Part shown: in pieces, positions 25,659 through 34,548 of the stretch
Position numbering within the stretch: position 1 is the first letter of the stretch
How the letters are laid out: each line of letters opens with the position of its first letter
Source of the DNA: Barnesiella sp. WM24
Lineage (GTDB): Bacteria > Bacteroidota > Bacteroidia > Bacteroidales > Muribaculaceae
Direction: 5' to 3'
Length of the DNA: 64,000 nt
NCBI RefSeq assembly: GCF_004570975.1
Contig: NZ_SPPC01000002.1
Coordinates: 248,001-312,000 of the forward strand
Notes under the pieces: model-generated
The model's input: only the letters and a program-made list of their open reading frames with translations
What the model was told of the DNA's origin: nothing
The model's database searches: none
Translations under genes and position numbers: made by a program

Positions 25659-27095
25659 TTAAGCTTTGTGGCGACGCTCAATCTCGGCATTAATGCTGTC
25701 GATACGGTCATCGTCAAGCTCATATTTAGAGATGATGAACATCGCAAGCAGAAGCAACACGGCAGGAATCACCGACACGAGCCAGAGTATACCCTGCTCG
25801 GCAAATGGAGTCTGCACCGGTGCCTCCATGTCAAAATGCACAAACTGCAGCACTAGTCCCGGCACCACGCCTCCAAGCGCCATGCCCGCCTTGTAGAATA
25901 TACCGGTCAAGGCGTTTACAATACCGGAGATACGCTTGCCGTGGGTATATTCACCATAAGAAATCACCTCCGGCACAAGAGCCCACATATAGCCTGTGGC
26001 AACGATTATACCGGTCGACTTGATGAACTGAGCGACATACACGAGCCACATATGCTCCTTGAGCGCATCAATCATAGAAATCATGTAAAGCAGTCCCATT
26101 CCTATAACGGCAGTCATAAGAAAAATATAGAACATGCCTTTTTTGCCTACCATCCGCTTAATCTTAGGAATCATCGGCATAAAGATGAACGCCGGTATCG
26201 AGCCAAGTCCCATGAATATGGAAAGCTGGTCGGCTGAGCCGTGAAGATTATAGTTGATATAATAAGCGCCCGCCGAATTGCTTATCGCCATAAGTCCGAA
26301 TGCAGTGATAAAGAAGAATGCAAGCACACGTAACGGTTTATTGCGCACAAACTCCAGCCACAGGTCAGAGACCTTGACATTTTCAGTCTCCGACTTGTCC
26401 ATGACCACACGCTCGCGACATTGCGTGAAGCAGAATATCAGCAGAGCAAGACCAATCACTCCGTAGATAGTCATTGTAATAAACCATGCCGAGTCACTTG
26501 AAGAAAGGTCGGTGGTCTCGGAAGGGTCAAAAATTTTAAGAATGATAGGAATTCCCATGCCAACTGCAAGACCGCCCACGTTAGCCATGAACATTCTTAC
26601 AGAAGTAAGTATCGTGATTTCATTGGTGTCACGTGTCAGCGACGCGTTAAGCGCGCCATAAGGCACATTGACAAGCGTGTAGCACATCGATAGCCCGACA
26701 TAGGTCACATAGGCATATAGAAGTGAGCCTGAAAATCCATTCCAGAAGCATAGGATGGCAAAACCGGTCAACGGAATGCCGCCAAGCACAAGATAGGCAC
26801 GGTATTTACCCAGCTTCGGGTCATGCTTGTCGACAAATGTCCCTACCAACGGGTCCCATATCACGTCCACAATCCTGACTATCAAAAACATGATTGCAGC
26901 GACTGCCGGTTCAAGTCCATATACATTAGTATAGAAGAACAGCAGATACATGCTTATCGTCTGATATATCAGATTCTGCGCGAGGTCACCGGCGCCAAAA
27001 CCGATACGCTGCGTCCAGCCAAGCTTATAGAAACCTTTGCTTCCTGCAGCAGCTGCATTATTTCCATTCATTGTTAACTGTGTATCCATATTCAT
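25659..27095 (-). CDS. GPH family sugar:cation symporter (xylo-oligosaccharide uptake)
   Basis: A 478-residue polytopic inner membrane protein with about 12 hydrophobic segments. Family features are the N-terminal QRIGFGAGDLAQNLIYQTIS, the DVIWDPLVGTFVDKHDPKLGKYRAYL loop region and a C-terminal basic tail. GPH (MelB/XynP) transporters move glycosides, pentosides or hexuronides with Na+ or H+. Its place between xylan hydrolase genes suggests xylose oligomers as substrate (inference). Two starts are possible (MNMDT). Confidence 0.9.
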   Translation of the reverse strand: MNMDTQLTMNGNNAAAAGSKGFYKLGWTQRIGFGAGDLAQNLIYQTISMYLLFFYTNVYGLEPAVAAIMFLIVRIVDVIWDPLVGTFVDKHDPKLGKYRAYLVLGGIPLTGFAILCFWNGFSGSLLYAYVTYVGLSMCYTLVNVPYGALNASLTRDTNEITILTSVRMFMANVGGLAVGMGIPIILKIFDPSETTDLSSSDSAWFITMTIYGVIGLALLIFCFTQCRERVVMDKSETENVKVSDLWLEFVRNKPLRVLAFFFITAFGLMAISNSAGAYYINYNLHGSADQLSIFMGLGSIPAFIFMPMIPKIKRMVGKKGMFYIFLMTAVIGMGLLYMISMIDALKEHMWLVYVAQFIKSTGIIVATGYMWALVPEVISYGEYTHGKRISGIVNALTGIFYKAGMALGGVVPGLVLQFVHFDMEAPVQTPFAEQGILWLVSVIPAVLLLLAMFIISKYELDDDRIDSINAEIERRHKA

Positions 27096-27119
27096 TTTTT
27101 ATCTAAGGTCAATAACATA

Positions 27120-28835
27120 CTACTTTTTGCCGTTGCGGAGGGTCACCGCATCAGCGACACGACCGCCTAAGGTCTTTTTATCCAACGGATGAATGTCATT
27201 CCACTCCCCAAGGTCGGAATTGTGGATAAGCACCGCATCGGGTGTCTCCTCGGCAACTTTTGCCTGAACTTTACGCATCTCAGCCCATGCTGCCCTTCCG
27301 GCTTTGTCATCGGGATGGAGATAGTCGGCAAGCTCGACTATATAAAAAGGAAGCTCCCGGTCGCCAAAGGCTCCGCGCCAGTCGGCAATCATGGTCTTCA
27401 GCAGGGCGCCGTATTCATTGCGTCGGCCTACATTGGACTCGCCCTGATACCACACGACTCCGGCAAGCGGCAACTTGACAAGAGGATGTATCATGGAGTT
27501 GTACAACACGACAGGCTTATAGCACCAGAACTCCATGCCGGGACCATGAACCATAGGTGCGCCAAGACGATAACGCCACTCCCCTTCAAGGCTCTTCTCG
27601 TCGCCATTGCCAAGAATCAGCTTATAGGGCTTTTCAGGTACAAAGCTTCCTCTGCCATTCTGGCTGAACAGACGCACTGTCACATTATTGTCGCCCTCTT
27701 TCAGTACACCTGCAGGCACATTGTAAATGCGCGGAGGATACTGATAGGAAGTCGTGCCTACAAACGTGCCGTTGACATAAACAGAATCGGCGTCAACAAT
27801 ACATCCAAGCCGCAGCACGGCCGGGCCTGACGCCTGAGCGGCTGTAAGATTTACATTTTTACGAAACCAGTGAGAACCGTTGACCGCATTAAGACCGTCG
27901 CTCGCCCAGCTGTTGCCCCTCCATCCATTATGGAGATCGTCTCCGGTCACCGTACCGTCGGTAACGGTACCCTTAATTATGTCAACGGTAGCCCAGCCCG
28001 AATCATCAAGTGACGGGTCAAACCACTTCTTTTCGCCATGCAATCCCGGGTCGCCGGCATAAAGCGCGGCAGCCCAATGGGCATAATTCTCACCCTCGAC
28101 TTTCTTTATATGGGCACGGTAAGCATCATCTTCATATATGCGCTTCTCATTTATAGCCCTTGGAAAGGGTTTAAGTGACTCTTCACTTATCCATGCCTCC
28201 ACGGGGGTGCCACCCCAGTTGGAGCTGATTATACCGACAGGCACTCCGGTACGCTCATTCAAGTCCTTGGCAAAGAAGTAGCCGAGGGCTGAAAATTTCA
28301 TCACATTGTCCTGTGTGGCAGGCTTCCATGCAGCCGGTTTTGTATCCTCAAGCGGAGTGTGAAACTCCACCTCACGCGGAAGATAATACTGCCTGACCTC
28401 ATTGCTTGAATAAGAGGCAATCTCATCGGCAAACATGTCGGTCACACGCGACACAGGCAGCTCCATATTGGACTGACCGGAACACAAAAACACATCGCCC
28501 GAAAGCACATCGTCAAGTGTCACGTCATTAATCGTCACCGTATAGGGACCACCCGCCTTGAGCGCCGGCAATTCAATTGTCCACTTGCCGTCGTCGCCTG
28601 CGACTGTAGTTACACCCTTACGTTGACCTACGGGCTTATTTTTCTTATCGGTCACCTTAACCGACACTAATTCTCCGGGCTCAGCAGTACCCCATAATCT
28701 GACCGGAGCCTCTCTCTGTACAATCATCCCTGACGACAACACTTGCGGAAGCTGCACCCGTGCGTCGACGGGCAGAGCGACCGATGACATCGCCAAAGCC
28801 ACAGTAATAGATAAATACTCTTTTAAATAATTCAT
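27120..28835 (-). CDS. SASA-family carbohydrate acetylesterase (sialate O-acetylesterase-like)
   Basis: A 571-residue secreted protein with a signal peptide ending near PVDA. An N-terminal beta-sandwich (about 27-112) precedes the SGNH-type hydrolase. The nucleophile is Ser119 in FLCSGQSNMELPV, with WYQGESNVGRR in the middle and the Asp-His pair in EWNDIHPLDKK near the C-terminus. A jelly-roll insert resembling the GH2 sugar-binding domain lies at about 290-400 (WFRKNVNLT ... YVNGTFVG). Homologues are annotated as sialate O-acetylesterases, but in a xylan locus removal of O-acetyl groups from xylan or its oligomers is more plausible (inference). It sits between the GH35-like and symporter genes. 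Confidence 0.87.
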   Translation of the reverse strand: MNYLKEYLSITVALAMSSVALPVDARVQLPQVLSSGMIVQREAPVRLWGTAEPGELVSVKVTDKKNKPVGQRKGVTTVAGDDGKWTIELPALKAGGPYTVTINDVTLDDVLSGDVFLCSGQSNMELPVSRVTDMFADEIASYSSNEVRQYYLPREVEFHTPLEDTKPAAWKPATQDNVMKFSALGYFFAKDLNERTGVPVGIISSNWGGTPVEAWISEESLKPFPRAINEKRIYEDDAYRAHIKKVEGENYAHWAAALYAGDPGLHGEKKWFDPSLDDSGWATVDIIKGTVTDGTVTGDDLHNGWRGNSWASDGLNAVNGSHWFRKNVNLTAAQASGPAVLRLGCIVDADSVYVNGTFVGTTSYQYPPRIYNVPAGVLKEGDNNVTVRLFSQNGRGSFVPEKPYKLILGNGDEKSLEGEWRYRLGAPMVHGPGMEFWCYKPVVLYNSMIHPLVKLPLAGVVWYQGESNVGRRNEYGALLKTMIADWRGAFGDRELPFYIVELADYLHPDDKAGRAAWAEMRKVQAKVAEETPDAVLIHNSDLGEWNDIHPLDKKTLGGRVADAVTLRNGKK

Positions 28836-28846
28836 TATTAAGGTTG

Positions 28847-30541
28847 TTACTTATATTGATATAGTTTTACATGCAATACCTGAAAATCATCGACGCCAAT
28901 ACGGACATGACGCCCCTGGTGGGTCTCGTCGCCATTATATCGGCGTATAAACCTCCATGAGCCGTCAGGATTGACAGCCACCTCGTCGACTGAAGCAAGA
29001 CCTGCACGCATGCCTCCGCCCCACGCGGGCGAAGAATTACGGTCGGCACCGGCATTCAAGAAGCCGTCCTCGCCAAGATTACGCTTCACGCTGCTCTCAG
29101 TCTCATTTTCAAACTTAACCACAATGCCTGTCCCCGCGACAATATATTCATCGGCGGCGAGACGGATAATGACGCCACCGACAGGCATCCATTCAGAGCC
29201 GTCAGTGGCTCGCGGATCCCACGGCAAGGTGAAATAATGGTTGGCAGTTATCTTAATCCCGTCATTACGCAATATGCGCTCAGTCGAGTCATTGTCAAAG
29301 TAAAGCCCTTTCATCAGCCCCGTGCCCTGATAACGGGCAAGCAAGGGCATAAGCTCCTGCAACGCTGCATATCCCTTCACCGGAGCAGATGACGGCGAGT
29401 CGCTTCCGTTTTCTATCGAGAACGGGCTAAACCCTATCGCATCATGCTCGCCGATTACATAAAACGCCTGCGCGGCATTTCCGTCGCCACGACGTATTTC
29501 AGGGATAAACAATGGATTATCGGGAGTATGGTATTGCGCCACCCAGTCAACAAACCCCTTGTCATAGAGGTCAGGCGCAAGTATATCAATAGTGGGAGCC
29601 GCAGCATGCCAAATGTCTTTAAGATGAGCAAGCGGACCGGCAGAAGGATATTCCCCGGGCTTCCTGCCGCGGCTGTTCATAGCGGCGTTGACATACAACG
29701 GGCGACCAAGTATAGCCTCAGCCTCCTTCGCAAGCCCCTCTACATAACGGGCATAGTTCCATGCCATGAAATACTCGTCGGAATAGATGTCGTCGCCAAA
29801 TACTTCACGCCAACCGCCCTCGCTCTTCATCCCGTTGTCACGCCAGCGCGACATTAACTGCGGATGAAGTGATTTCTTATTTTTTTTAAGGTAACTGATA
29901 AGACCGGCAGGCACGCCCTTGGCATATTCCCGCTCTGCGGCTGACGAATAATCGCGCGCGTCTTCCAGCATACCTATTTCATTTTCAATCTGCACCATCA
30001 ACACTGTATCATCTTTATCTACAGCGGCGAGATGATTAAGCCACGTCTTGAATGCCCGGCTGTCGGCATTATATACATTTTCTGAAAAGGCGCTCGCTAT
30101 CTCAAGCGGCTTGCCTTCGGCAGTGCATGCTCTCGGATATTTCTTATAGTCAGCCTTAAACCATGACGGCGCATAGCAGCTCATTGAGTTTTTCCAAGCG
30201 CCAAACCATAGAAACACAACTTTCAATCCGCTTTTACGAGCCTCTTCAAGAGTCTTGTCGATAAGTGAAAAGTCATACTCGCCCTCTGCCAGCTCGATCA
30301 TGTCCCAATAAACGGGGACAAGAACCGTGTTGAGATTCATGCGGCGGAGTTTGGGAAAGATGCGTTCGATGTCGGCATTGCATGAAGCCGAACTGTTGCC
30401 AAGCTCGCCTCCCAATATGATAAACGGCTTGCCATCAACCATAAGCTGCGTGGCACTCCCCTGTTTACGGAGGTTAACAGCAGCTGATGCAACAGATACA
30501 ATACATGCCAGCACACATAGCACGGCGATTACTCTTTTCAT
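28847..30541 (-). CDS. GH35-like glycosidase with C-terminal DUF5597-type domain
   Basis: A 564-residue secreted enzyme with a signal peptide ending in SVASA. The (beta/alpha)8 part has the GH35 pattern: PVYWDMIELAEGEYDFSLID, acid/base Glu188 in MVQIENEIG, and a likely nucleophile Glu348 in LFIPEIRRGD. The C-terminal beta domain (about 400-564) resembles DUF5597, which accompanies such enzymes in Bacteroidetes. GH35 members are beta-galactosidases, but in xylan loci these divergent forms may act on other side chains, so the substrate is open. It is the first gene after an internal promoter bracketed by an inverted repeat. Confidence 0.85.
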   Translation of the reverse strand: MKRVIAVLCVLACIVSVASAAVNLRKQGSATQLMVDGKPFIILGGELGNSSASCNADIERIFPKLRRMNLNTVLVPVYWDMIELAEGEYDFSLIDKTLEEARKSGLKVVFLWFGAWKNSMSCYAPSWFKADYKKYPRACTAEGKPLEIASAFSENVYNADSRAFKTWLNHLAAVDKDDTVLMVQIENEIGMLEDARDYSSAAEREYAKGVPAGLISYLKKNKKSLHPQLMSRWRDNGMKSEGGWREVFGDDIYSDEYFMAWNYARYVEGLAKEAEAILGRPLYVNAAMNSRGRKPGEYPSAGPLAHLKDIWHAAAPTIDILAPDLYDKGFVDWVAQYHTPDNPLFIPEIRRGDGNAAQAFYVIGEHDAIGFSPFSIENGSDSPSSAPVKGYAALQELMPLLARYQGTGLMKGLYFDNDSTERILRNDGIKITANHYFTLPWDPRATDGSEWMPVGGVIIRLAADEYIVAGTGIVVKFENETESSVKRNLGEDGFLNAGADRNSSPAWGGGMRAGLASVDEVAVNPDGSWRFIRRYNGDETHQGRHVRIGVDDFQVLHVKLYQYK

Positions 30542-30560
30542 TATCCTTAATTATAAAAAA

Positions 30561-30685
30561 CCAAAATACAGAAGAACCAAGATTATGTTAACAGCAAAGT
30601 TATATTTTTAATAATTTTCACCAATCATTTTTCATGGAAAATTTTCACTGAAAACCTATAAATTCTTAGTTCTTCCGTATTTTGG
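30561..30685. repeat. 22-bp inverted repeat bracketing a promoter in the xylan locus
   Basis: The left arm (30561-30582, beginning CCAAAATACAGAAGAAC) and right arm (30664-30685, ending CTTCCGTATTTTGG) are reverse complements at 20 of 22 positions. They enclose 81 bp containing a promoter directed at the GH35-like gene. On the transcribed strand both mismatches would be G-U pairs in RNA. The arrangement resembles invertible promoters of Bacteroidales, but an RNA hairpin is equally possible from sequence alone. Confidence 0.75.
30595..30625 (-). promoter_or_regulatory. Internal promoter for the GH35-to-GH67 part of the xylan locus
   Basis: Read on the minus strand, ATTG (30622-30625) is followed after 19 nt by TAACTTTG (30595-30602), a good -33/-7 pair. 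It would start transcription about 50 nt upstream of the GH35-like gene, inside the inverted repeat. Confidence 0.7.
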
Positions 30686-30701
30686 AGGGTTAGTAATTCA
30701 A

Positions 30702-33077
30702 TTATTCCGCTTCTTCCTCTTCTGATTCATGCAATCCTTTCCAGTCATCACCGGAGAAAGAGTCGGCGATATTTGTTCCGGCGATGCCGTCACATACACC
30801 CTTGTAAGCCACCTTACGCTGATAGTTGCTGTCAAAGATATTGGGCGCGTCGCCTTTCAGCCAGTATTCATGCTCCTTCTTGTTGTCAGAAAGAGTCCAG
30901 ATTGTAATTGCCGATTGCTGTGCAGCGGGCACATTCTCAAAGTAGGAGTTGACAATCATGCGGTAAGTCTCGCCCTGAGCGATAAGCTGCTCAGCCGACG
31001 GAGTGACAGTCTTGCCTTCCTCAACACCGAAAGCCACGTCAAGCTCAGTGATGCGGACAAGCTTGCCTGTCGCTGCCATTGTCTGGAACATCGCGTCAAC
31101 CTGCTCTTTGGAGATGTTGACATTTACGTGCATCTGAGTACCGATACCGTCAACCTTAGCCTGACCGTTCTGGTCGATATAGTTTACAAACTTGACAAGT
31201 TCGGCAAGCTTCGCAGGATTGGATTCCAGATTATAGTCATTGACAAAGAGCTTGGCATCGGGAGCATATTTACGTGCAAACTCAAATGCCTTCACAGCGT
31301 AGTCCTTACCTAAGTAGTAACCCCAGTACCAGTGCTGGTTACCGGCATCTGAAGCCCAGTTGAGGTTAAGACCCGCATCTTCCGTCTCTACAGGCTCGGC
31401 ATCGGGAGTGCCGTCACTTGCAGTACCGCCAAACACACCGTCGATACCTCTCCAGCGGGGATTACCGTCAGTGATAGGCTCGTTGATTACGTCCCACGCA
31501 TCCACGCGGTTGCCGACATGCTCTGCGACAGCCTTGATCCACTGCTCCATGGCATCGGTAAGGATAGCGCGCTTCTCTTCAGCACTCTTCAGAGTATAGG
31601 TTATACCTCCTGCACGGCGTTTAGCCTTTGCAGGCTCTTCACTGACTTCTGTCACCATTACATTGTCGATATAGTAAGTCACACCGGGAACATAACCGAA
31701 GTCGAGATTAAACTGCCATGTAGTGGCTCCGTCAACAAAATTACAGCTGAAGTTCTGCAGGATTACATGTATATAAGTCCATCCGGTAGATGTCTCAAAC
31801 GCCTCGGTCCAGCTTGACTGTGAGCCGGTCCAGTTCATCCAAGGCCACTGATTGGAAAGTGCGTTACTGAATGACACACGACCCTGACCCGCCTGATCGG
31901 ACTTTACATAGAATGACAGCTCGACCTTGTTGTCTGACATAATCGGAATCTCGGGAGAAATCACCTGAAGATCCCAGGCATTTGCCACTGCGTCATTTGC
32001 CACCATTTTAAGTACATTCTTGTTGCCTGAAGGAGCATCCTCAACCTGTGCCGTTTCAACACCGCCGCTGGGATTTTGAATAGTCCAGCCTTCGAGTCCA
32101 TTATCACCGGCAGAGAAATCACCATTCTGGCACAAATTCTGCGGGCCGTCATTTTTAAGACCAAACTTAAAGTCATCAACCCATAGATTGCTGCCGGGCG
32201 TACCACCAAACTGTATACCCACACGGCAGATATCGGCAGTGCTATTTTCGTCATATACAAATTCTCCGGTACAATAAGTCCAGTCAGGACCTGCTGTAAA
32301 CGTATCCTTGTATATTCCGCCATATGATTCATTTTGTCCCATAAACTGAACAGCGAGATTAGCATCAGACTTTACATAGAAAGAATAAGCGTAAGTCTCT
32401 CCTACGACAAGATTGGTAGGCCAGAAGAGCTGACAGTCATAGTTTACATTAGTCTCGTCGGTCATTGTGAAATGCAGTGCATAATTACTTTCATGACCAG
32501 GCTGCTCAACTGCATAGGTATATTTACCCCACAGACCTGTCCAGCCGTCGGCATTACCGTTTTCAAAATCAGAATTGCCAACTACGTTTATACATACATC
32601 ACCTGCGCTGACCTCAACTTTCATCTCAGGCGCGATAAGCGACTTGAGGTAGGTCTGCTGCTGCTGAGTGTGCCACAACATGTTATGACCGTAAAGCTTC
32701 ATGTCGGCAGGCAACGAAGCCATTATCTCGTCGACAGTCGTGAAGTCAAGCGAGCCGTTGGATTTCATCAGCGCGCCCATCTTCATGGCGTTGCCGAGGG
32801 TGACTCCGGTGAAGTTGGCGTCGACAATCGCCTTGTAGGCGGGATCGTCGAGATACATGTCGGCACCCATGCCCAGGCCGATTGTGACCTCGGGATGATA
32901 CTGCGCCATATAATCTTTGATAGGCTTGTAAAGGGCTATCTGCTCAGCAAGCTGCAGAGGGATTTCTGACACCTCCACGGTAGGGTCGCCGTCCTTCCAC
33001 TCCATGATCTGGTCATCGCAGCCTGACATTACAGTGGCAAGCGCGACTGACGGGAATATAATTTTATTTAGTTTCAT
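30702..33077 (-). CDS. GH10 endo-xylanase lipoprotein with inserted carbohydrate-binding modules
   Basis: A 791-residue lipoprotein (VMSGC, modified Cys20). The GH10 barrel is split: its first strands run to about residue 150 (LYGHNMLWHTQQQQ) and resume at about 490. The acid/base is Glu533 in AWDVINEPITDG and the nucleophile Glu678 in RITELDVAFG. The insert (about 160-480) holds two beta-sandwich modules of the CBM4/CBM22 type (NSDFENGNADGWTG ... and NGDFSAGDNGLEGW ...). Such split GH10 enzymes are known at the cell surface in Bacteroides and Prevotella xylan loci. It probably makes the first cuts in bound xylan. It follows the surface glycan-binding gene by 23 bp. Confidence 0.93.
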   Translation of the reverse strand: MKLNKIIFPSVALATVMSGCDDQIMEWKDGDPTVEVSEIPLQLAEQIALYKPIKDYMAQYHPEVTIGLGMGADMYLDDPAYKAIVDANFTGVTLGNAMKMGALMKSNGSLDFTTVDEIMASLPADMKLYGHNMLWHTQQQQTYLKSLIAPEMKVEVSAGDVCINVVGNSDFENGNADGWTGLWGKYTYAVEQPGHESNYALHFTMTDETNVNYDCQLFWPTNLVVGETYAYSFYVKSDANLAVQFMGQNESYGGIYKDTFTAGPDWTYCTGEFVYDENSTADICRVGIQFGGTPGSNLWVDDFKFGLKNDGPQNLCQNGDFSAGDNGLEGWTIQNPSGGVETAQVEDAPSGNKNVLKMVANDAVANAWDLQVISPEIPIMSDNKVELSFYVKSDQAGQGRVSFSNALSNQWPWMNWTGSQSSWTEAFETSTGWTYIHVILQNFSCNFVDGATTWQFNLDFGYVPGVTYYIDNVMVTEVSEEPAKAKRRAGGITYTLKSAEEKRAILTDAMEQWIKAVAEHVGNRVDAWDVINEPITDGNPRWRGIDGVFGGTASDGTPDAEPVETEDAGLNLNWASDAGNQHWYWGYYLGKDYAVKAFEFARKYAPDAKLFVNDYNLESNPAKLAELVKFVNYIDQNGQAKVDGIGTQMHVNVNISKEQVDAMFQTMAATGKLVRITELDVAFGVEEGKTVTPSAEQLIAQGETYRMIVNSYFENVPAAQQSAITIWTLSDNKKEHEYWLKGDAPNIFDSNYQRKVAYKGVCDGIAGTNIADSFSGDDWKGLHESEEEEAE

Positions 33078-33100
33078 TGTAAGATTCTTGGTTTAAATGA

Positions 33101-34531
33101 TTACTCTTCTTCATCTTCAGGATAGTCAGAGACTGTCACAAACTCGTAAGGCACAATGCGCCAGTTGTCAAGGTAAATCTTAGGACCGTTGAAGGTACTT
33201 GACTTGAACTTGAACACATCACCGCCCTTCTCTACTTCAAAGTCACTGTTGACAAAGCCCATGCCGAAGTTACGGTAGCTTGCATCATTACGGTCGGTTA
33301 TGACATCCTGGAACACAGGCTTGACAGCTGCATCATTGTCACTGAATATAGTCTTGTACTTGTTGATTTCTGACAAGGGAATCGTAACTGTCTGCCATCC
33401 GTCGGTAACAAACGGAATTGAGGCGGGATTGTCCTCAGCGTCAGTGCCGAGCCAGGGGAGATAGAAATATGTGAGACCATAGCGGTCGTCAGATCCGTAA
33501 CCGGCCCAGTTGTAATTGTTGATAAGCGCGATTTCGAGCTGACCTGTACCTTCCCAGGGTTCCGGTACATTAATCTCAAACTGAAGCGCCACCTTTGTAA
33601 GCGAGGTCTCGGGAGCGATAAACTGAGTCATTCTTGACCAGTCGTCAAGATCACTGTCATTACCGGCAGTCCAGCACTCGGTGACACGCGGCTTTGCCGA
33701 TGGAACTCCATTGGCAAGCAGACGGTCGGGAACAAGCTGGAAACACTTGCCATATTTACCTTCCGGGTCATCGGCAAGGTCGTCGCTATTGATCATCGAG
33801 CCATCTTCTTTCCAGCTCCAGTAACCTTGTTCACCGGCTCCATCAAAGTCGAGAATCATGCAGTTGCGATTATTGAAATAGTCAGGAGTCTGGGCGATAC
33901 CGTTAGCTCCGACAGCGGTGATGTGACCACCATCGGTCACTCCCGACGGCATTACAAACGAGAACCACTCGCCATCTTTGTCATCGCTTACTATACCTTC
34001 AGTGATTTCCAATCCTCCGGGCAAGGTAATCTTGCTGATTTCCTGAAGAGAACCGCCATAGACCACCACACGCTGACCGGCAACCGGCATAGCGTTGCTG
34101 ATTGATGTCACAGAGGGAGAAGCCGCACGTATCTCAAACTCACAGACACCCTCGGTGCCATCCTTCACAAGACGGATTGTGTTTCTGACAGCCTCATCGG
34201 CGTCAGTAATAGGAGTCTTGGCATTGAGAGTGACGAGCATCGAGTTGTCACTGACATAGGCACGGTTGAAATATGTGTCATAGCCGTTGACATACACTTT
34301 CTTGATGCCCATGAAGCCGCTACCCTCAAGACGTATCATCTGACCGAGACGGGCATAAGTGACCTCGCGGTCGGGTACCGACGACTTGACATCCTCAAGA
34401 TAAACCTTGTTTACCACAGGGGTGGTCTTTTCATTGTCCTTGTCAAAATAAGGGTCATCGTCATTGCAGGCGACCATTCCTATCGACAGGACCGCAAGGG
34501 CTGAAAGCCATATATATTTTAAACTTTTCAT
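33101..34531 (-). CDS. Surface glycan-binding lipoprotein of the xylan locus
   Basis: A 476-residue lipoprotein (MVAC, modified Cys22, followed by NDDD). The first half has two IPT/TIG-like immunoglobulin folds (IRLEGSGFMGIKKVYVNGYD and PVAGQRVVVYGGSLQEISKI). The C-terminal half (about 225-476) looks like a beta-sandwich binding module with many exposed aromatics (GYWSWKEDG, NNYNWAGYGSDDRYGLTYFY). Position after susD and this domain order match SGBP proteins of Bacteroides xylan loci. It should hold xylan at the cell surface for the neighbouring GH10. Ligand specificity is inferred from context. Confidence 0.87.
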   Translation of the reverse strand: MKSLKYIWLSALAVLSIGMVACNDDDPYFDKDNEKTTPVVNKVYLEDVKSSVPDREVTYARLGQMIRLEGSGFMGIKKVYVNGYDTYFNRAYVSDNSMLVTLNAKTPITDADEAVRNTIRLVKDGTEGVCEFEIRAASPSVTSISNAMPVAGQRVVVYGGSLQEISKITLPGGLEITEGIVSDDKDGEWFSFVMPSGVTDGGHITAVGANGIAQTPDYFNNRNCMILDFDGAGEQGYWSWKEDGSMINSDDLADDPEGKYGKCFQLVPDRLLANGVPSAKPRVTECWTAGNDSDLDDWSRMTQFIAPETSLTKVALQFEINVPEPWEGTGQLEIALINNYNWAGYGSDDRYGLTYFYLPWLGTDAEDNPASIPFVTDGWQTVTIPLSEINKYKTIFSDNDAAVKPVFQDVITDRNDASYRNFGMGFVNSDFEVEKGGDVFKFKSSTFNGPKIYLDNWRIVPYEFVTVSDYPEDEEE

Positions 34532-34548
34532 GTTGTTGCTTAATGATA

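Noticed and set aside
27120-28835. A sialic-acid degradation role for the SASA-family esterase
   Set aside because: The family name suggests it, but no sialidase or nan genes are nearby and all neighbours are xylan enzymes.
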